Shown here one piece after another: positions 59,867 to 64,000 of a stretch of 64,000 nucleotides of DNA. The notes under the pieces were generated by a model, which was not told where the DNA came from, made no database searches, and worked only from the letters and a program-made list of their open reading frames with translations. The translations under genes and the position numbers were made by a program. How positions within the stretch are numbered: the first letter of the stretch is position 1; each line of letters begins with the position of its first letter. This stretch comes from Sodiomyces alkalinus F11 (Eukaryota; Ascomycota; Sordariomycetes; Glomerellales; Plectosphaerellaceae), in assembly GCF_003711515.1 (NCBI RefSeq), contig NW_021167080.1, positions 4,470,381 to 4,534,380 of the forward strand. The letters run 5' to 3'.

Positions 59867-60975
59867 CGTAGTTGTTGTCCAACGACTGTTGACTGTGTCT
59901 GGTGTGGAGGAGGACGAGAACACACATGGGTTGTCCTTGATGGAAATGGACGCGATTTCGAAGGGAGGCAGGGAGAAGGAGGGGTGAAAAGGGAAGATCC
60001 GAGTAAAGAGACGGTGGCAGACAAGCGTCTAGGGGTGGAACGGATCTCTCCTTGGTCCTAGCTATCATTGAGGGTGTAAGACATTGGCCATCGGGAATGC
60101 AATCAAAGTTGAGAAACTATCAGAGACAAAAGAAGAAACTAAAATAAATGCATAAAAAAGGACAAGAAATTTCAAGAGACCAATCCCAACTCTTCATCTC
60201 GTACTGTCTCATGTCGTCACATCGCTCCCCCTTGGCGTCGGCTTTTGTCCTTTTTTCTTTTCTTATTTTTCTTCCTTTTCTTCTTTTTGTTCTTTTTTTT
60301 CTTTTTTTTTCCTTTTCCCCCTCAAAGGTCAGGGGACAAGGGACAAGGACAGCCATTAGCAGACATGTTTAAGCTTAATCAAAACTGGGTGGTCAATGCT
60401 TCAGGATCACGGAGTCGCGGTACATAATTGCCGGGTGACTTTTCCCCTTTTCTTTTCTTCTTTTAGTACTGGCTTGGCGAGCAATGGTCGGGCGAGGTCT
60501 AAAGCCTATAGCAATAGTCAGGTCAGGTGAACTTTACGCTAGCAGGGGGGTAGCACAGGGGCAATGGTCAGGTCGGCAGGGGGGGGCAATGGTCAGTTGA
60601 ACTGTAGTCTCGGGTATGCGCAAGTACAACATGTCGGCTTTTCGTATTTGCAACATTCTGCCTCCGCGGACACTTCGTACCCGAGTCCGACAAGCTCGCC
60701 TCGCACCACATGTCAACCTCGGGAGAAAAGCCGAGACGGAGACTCATAGAATACAGGTGGATAGAGGACGAGGATTGCATCACAAGAAAAGTCTCGGCAA
60801 AGAAAAGCACGGTAAAGACTGAGTTTTATTGGTCACCTGCAATCTGTAGCCCCTAACCGCATAGGACCGGGACTCGCAGATATACACAGCGAAATGGCGC
60901 ACTTTGTAAGATAAAGACTAGTGGTTTTTGAAGAGTCCATCCCTCCACCCCTCCATCTACCCATCCGCAGTCAGT
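59867..60975. other. Intergenic: b561 promoter and INO1 3' flank, with GCAATGGTCAGG repeats
   Basis: A long T/C tract lies at 60245-60325. Four diverged copies of a GCAATRGTCRGG motif occur at 60481, 60511, 60561 and 60586. No coding sequence recognised. Confidence 0.6.
60481..60605. repeat. Four dispersed copies of GCAATRGTCRGG
   Basis: Copies start at 60481, 60511, 60561 and 60586, spaced 25-50 bp. Two are followed by the similar GGTGAACT and GTTGAACT. Confidence 0.65.
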
Positions 60976-62592
60976 TTAGAACAGCTTGTGCTCGAGGGTC
61001 ATGTCATTCTCAGGCTCGAGACCGACACAAGCCCGGAAGATGTTAATCAGCGCCGCCCGCTGCTTGCCGAGCGCGTTGATCACGGGCGTCCCAGGCGGCG
61101 TCAGGGGCGCCTTGAGCATGTAGCTAAGCACGCTGAGCACACTGTGGAAGCTCTTAAAGTCGCCGTCGGCCTGGGTGCGCCACTGGATGCGCGTCATCAG
61201 CTCGGCGATGAGAACAAGGTCAATAATGAGCGGCGACGCCAGCAGCGAGTCCTCGCACACGTTGAAGATGGAAATGGTCTGGTGCCCGCCCATGAAGATC
61301 TCGGCGTAGTACTCGTCCAGCGCGCGCTTGTCGTCGCCCACCGCCGGCATGTACTTGATGACGACGCAATGGTCCGGGTGCTCGCCCTCCTCGTACAGCA
61401 CCGTGTTGGCCTCGACCATGTCGTCGACCACGTTGGACTTGGAGATCTCCTTGGACCGGAACTGCTTCTGCGAGCTCAGGTTCTTGCCGTCGTTGTTGCC
61501 GAGGTGGTTGTAGCTCGCAATCGACGTCAGCTTGATGCCGGCATTAATCAAAAAGTCCACCAGCGCCGACTTCATCTTGGTCTGCCCGGACTTGAAGTCG
61601 TCGCCGCCCACGAACGCGCCGTGCCGCTCCGCCAGCTCGATCGCCCCCGGCACGAACGTGTTCTGCGGCGACCCGTTGATGAACACCACGCCCTCCAGCG
61701 TGCACGCCACCGAGAACACCGTCGACGGCGACACCTCCTCGTGGCCCTCCTTGATCGCCCGCACCAGGTTGTCCGCCGTGTCGTTGACCCCCGGGATGAT
61801 GTCGGCATACCGCTCCGTGTTGGCCGTCCACTGCACGATCACCTTGTCCAGCCCGTTCGCCGCCTTGAAGTCGCGGATGTCCTTGCGGATCTGCTCGACG
61901 TGGTCCCACGACGCCTTGCTGCCGGGGAGCACGTTGTCGGCGCGGTCCTCCTGGTTGGCCGCGATAAAGTCAGGGTAGTAGATGCTGGGCAGGGGCACCA
62001 TGGACGCCATCTCCTTGCGGACCAGCTGCTTGAGCGTCGGCTCGAGCACCTGCGCGCGGTCCATGGCCTCGGCCAGGTTCATCTTGCTGATGTCCCAGCC
62101 GCCGATGACCAGGTCGTTGGGGTGCACCATGGGCAGGATGTCGTGGAACGGGATGTTCACCTCCCTCCGGCTCTTGGCGTCGGTGCCGAGCTTGATGGTC
62201 GAGCCCATGATGACCGACCCGTAGTAGTTGGCGGCGCGGGTGCCCTCCTTCGTCTCCCAGGCGAGGTTGCGACGGTTGGCGATGATGCCGGCCGTGACCG
62301 TGGTGCCGTTGTTTCCGCCCAAGCCGACAAGCATCATGCCGAGCTTGGGAACCTTGCGGTCCGTCTTGAACTCGTACACCGTCTCCTTGGGTGTGGCGAC
62401 ATACTTGCCGCTGTCGTCCTTGGTGACGTCGGTGGTGCGGTACGTGTACTTGGACAGGATATCCGTCTCCGAGTAGGTGACATTAGCCGAGTTCACCGTG
62501 AAAAGATCCGAGCGGGCGGCGGCGGCGGTGCCGTTGTGGCCGTTGGCAGGTCCATCTCCGTTCAGGGAGCCCGAGTCAGCGTGGGGAGCCAT
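60976..62592 (-). CDS. INO1: Inositol-3-phosphate synthase (myo-inositol-1-phosphate synthase)
   Basis: Single exon, 538 aa. Converts glucose 6-phosphate to 1D-myo-inositol 3-phosphate with bound NAD, the first step of inositol and phosphatidylinositol synthesis; cytosolic. Visible family signatures: [19 protein letters not shown] (NAD loop, 85-102), [71 protein letters not shown] and KSNVVDDMV. All are intact, and the length and C-terminus (DMTLEHKLF) match fungal relatives. The ATG at 62592 is in a good context and precedes a short variable Gly/Ala/Asn N-terminus. A GTTGTAC tandem repeat lies about 0.8 kb upstream; I saw no clear inositol-response element. Confidence 0.97.
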   Translation of the reverse strand: MAPHADSGSLNGDGPANGHNGTAAAARSDLFTVNSANVTYSETDILSKYTYRTTDVTKDDSGKYVATPKETVYEFKTDRKVPKLGMMLVGLGGNNGTTVTAGIIANRRNLAWETKEGTRAANYYGSVIMGSTIKLGTDAKSRREVNIPFHDILPMVHPNDLVIGGWDISKMNLAEAMDRAQVLEPTLKQLVRKEMASMVPLPSIYYPDFIAANQEDRADNVLPGSKASWDHVEQIRKDIRDFKAANGLDKVIVQWTANTERYADIIPGVNDTADNLVRAIKEGHEEVSPSTVFSVACTLEGVVFINGSPQNTFVPGAIELAERHGAFVGGDDFKSGQTKMKSALVDFLINAGIKLTSIASYNHLGNNDGKNLSSQKQFRSKEISKSNVVDDMVEANTVLYEEGEHPDHCVVIKYMPAVGDDKRALDEYYAEIFMGGHQTISIFNVCEDSLLASPLIIDLVLIAELMTRIQWRTQADGDFKSFHSVLSVLSYMLKAPLTPPGTPVINALGKQRAALINIFRACVGLEPENDMTLEHKLF

Positions 62593-63413
62593 GTTGACTT
62601 GACTTGTAAGGAGTGCGGGCGTGGCCGGTTCGATAAAAAAGAGAAGTAGGTTGAGAAATTTAAGTAGCTATTTGGCGAGTTACCACGCGGGTTTCTCTTT
62701 TAATGATCGAAGGCCGAGTCCGCTGATCTCCCGGGAGCGGTAGAACGGCGGCCTCCTGCGAACGGGTGATGGACCCTGGAGGAAATGGAAGGTTAGCAAG
62801 CTGACCCGGCAAGAGATGAAAGACATGGCGTGATCGCTGTGACCTTCATGGGACAGAGGGGTGGCAATGCAGAAGAAATAACGCAACATACGAGTTGAGG
62901 AGGTTGGAGAACGTCTTGACGACGGGGGTGATCGCGACTCGAAAGTGCGATCGGTCTGTTGGAAAGGGTTTTGGGGGGGTAGTGGTGATGGACGGTGGTC
63001 GAGAAGACGGCGTTTTTGTGCGCAATTAAGTTGCTGGCGATTGGTGTTTCGATGATGGAAGAGAAGAAGGGAAAGAAAAAAAAAAGAAAAGGAAAAACTA
63101 CGATAAGGGGAAGAGGTGGGCCGTTGGTTCATATAGTCTCAACGTTTACACCTTCCGCGCCATGGTCCCCGTTCCCCGTTGTTGGCTTTTGCGCTAGTCG
63201 GCTACACAACACTCTGGTACAGTGTCTGTACTGCCTGAACTCCGTATGCTACGTCGAGAAAGCCATTTTACCAAGCATTCGGGGGTCGGGTGGCAGGAGG
63301 AACCCGGTCCGGTACTCGTTGGCGGTGAGCAGACCAAGGTAGAAGAAACTTTAGTCGACGATGCGTTCGCCCATGTGGAGTCTTTGATTTCAAGCTATAC
63401 AAAGTATCCGCAC

Positions 63414-63448
63414 GTTGTACGTTGTATGTTGTACGTTGTACGTTGTAC
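63414..63448. repeat. Five 7-bp GTTGTAC units in tandem
   Basis: Units at 63414, 63421 (GTTGTAT variant), 63428, 63435 and 63442 form an uninterrupted head-to-tail array. Confidence 0.85.
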
Positions 63449-63974
63449 AACCATATTTGAGTATCTGTGCCTCATTACAGCCGAGTTCTTACTTCATGCC
63501 CCTCTTCGTGGTTGGCGCCAAAAGGCACAAAACGCGTAAGAGCAACTCATCGCGGACATATGATAGGGGGACAGCAGGGACAATAGGGACAACTCAACAT
63601 GACCTATTCTTGGCTGCATTGAGCACAAATGAAGAAACGAGAGGACTGGCAGAATTATTATGGATGGGTCGAATCTTCCATGGTTTTCGAACATTGATTT
63701 GACTCTGGATAAACAGATTTGACAGCGGTTAATACTGTATAGTGGCCCTATTCGACGTAGTGTATGAAGTATTTTGCTTGGCCCGGATATAGCGGATATG
63801 GATATCGTGAGCTGGTGGAGGTGTTCAATGTTTCCGAGGAACGGTTTTCTCTTCTGCTTCTGTTGACTTCTTTTTACCCCTCCCCCTCTCTGCGAGATGG
63901 CCTGCGATAGGATAGGCAGATCCAGCTTGGCAGATAAGGGGACCCAGGACCCAGGACCAACCAATTGTTATCGA

Positions 63975-64000
63975 TAAGGTACCTTAGGTACCCTAGGTAC
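63975..64000. repeat. TAAGGTACCTTA palindrome and adjoining TAGGTACC copies
   Basis: This is the same intergenic motif family as at 8.6 and 24.6 kb. The array runs off the window end. Confidence 0.75.

Larger units (their letters stand above)
62593..64000. other. INO1 upstream region to window end
   Basis: Pyrimidine-rich DNA precedes the INO1 start (about 62900-63110 on the minus strand). A five-unit 7-bp repeat lies at 63414-63448, and TAAGGTACCTTAGGTACC-type sequence at the very end. No coding sequence recognised. Confidence 0.5.

Noticed and set aside
60928..62649. 573-codon plus-strand frame
   Set aside because: Antisense shadow of INO1, whose identity is beyond doubt.

Overview
This is chromosomal DNA of a filamentous ascomycete (Pezizomycotina, most likely a Sordariomycete). 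The evidence is short introns (56-272 bp) with GTRNGT donors and CTNAC-type branch sites, multi-exon genes on both strands, a typical mould gene set (C2H2/fungal-trans regulator, DUF3405 protein, DOMON-b561 protein, Mrc1, INO1) and intergenic DNA rich in homopurine/homopyrimidine tracts. I do not assign a genus. No CRISPR array, rRNA, convincing tRNA or intact transposon was seen.

Layout. 0.3-3.1 kb: membrane-anchored neutral ceramidase (-). 4.2-7.7 kb: AMPK-type glycogen-binding (CBM) protein with a long repeat tail (-). 9.9-13.7 kb: C2H2 zinc-finger/fungal-specific transcription factor (-). 13.7-21.1 kb: a gene-poor stretch. 21.1-22.9 kb: choline-phosphate cytidylyltransferase (-). 25.1-26.8 kb: FAD/NAD(P) oxidoreductase (+). 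26.9-28.1 kb: class 1 dihydroorotate dehydrogenase (-). 28.8-30.9 kb: RNF10/Mag2-type RING E3 ligase (-). 31.9-34.4 kb: DUF3405 type II membrane protein (-). 36.2-37.1 kb: ribosomal protein eL42 (+). 37.5-38.7 kb: 2H phosphoesterase (-). 40.1-47.6 kb: a DNMT5-type cytosine methyltransferase with SNF2 ATPase and RING (+). 48.2-49.8 kb: mitochondrial methionyl-tRNA formyltransferase (-). 50.0-51.5 kb: unknown acidic protein (-). 52.1-56.2 kb: Mrc1/claspin replication-checkpoint mediator (-). 58.0-59.9 kb: DOMON-cytochrome b561 (-). 61.0-62.6 kb: inositol-3-phosphate synthase (-).

The most interesting locus is the DNMT5-like gene. Cytosine methyltransferase motifs and a Rad5/Rad16-like SNF2-RING ATPase lie in one reading frame, interrupted by a single TAG. 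That stop could be removed as the 3' end of a 60-nt in-frame intron, or could be a nonsense or readthrough codon. The ceramidase gene shows the same pattern: one in-frame TAG, also followed by GAG, separates its only ATG-initiated N-terminus from the membrane anchor and catalytic domain. The genes look like an ordinary chromosomal neighbourhood rather than a cluster. Lipid metabolism recurs (ceramidase, CCT, INO1), as do replication and chromatin functions (DNMT5-like protein, Mrc1), but nothing in the sequence shows co-regulation.
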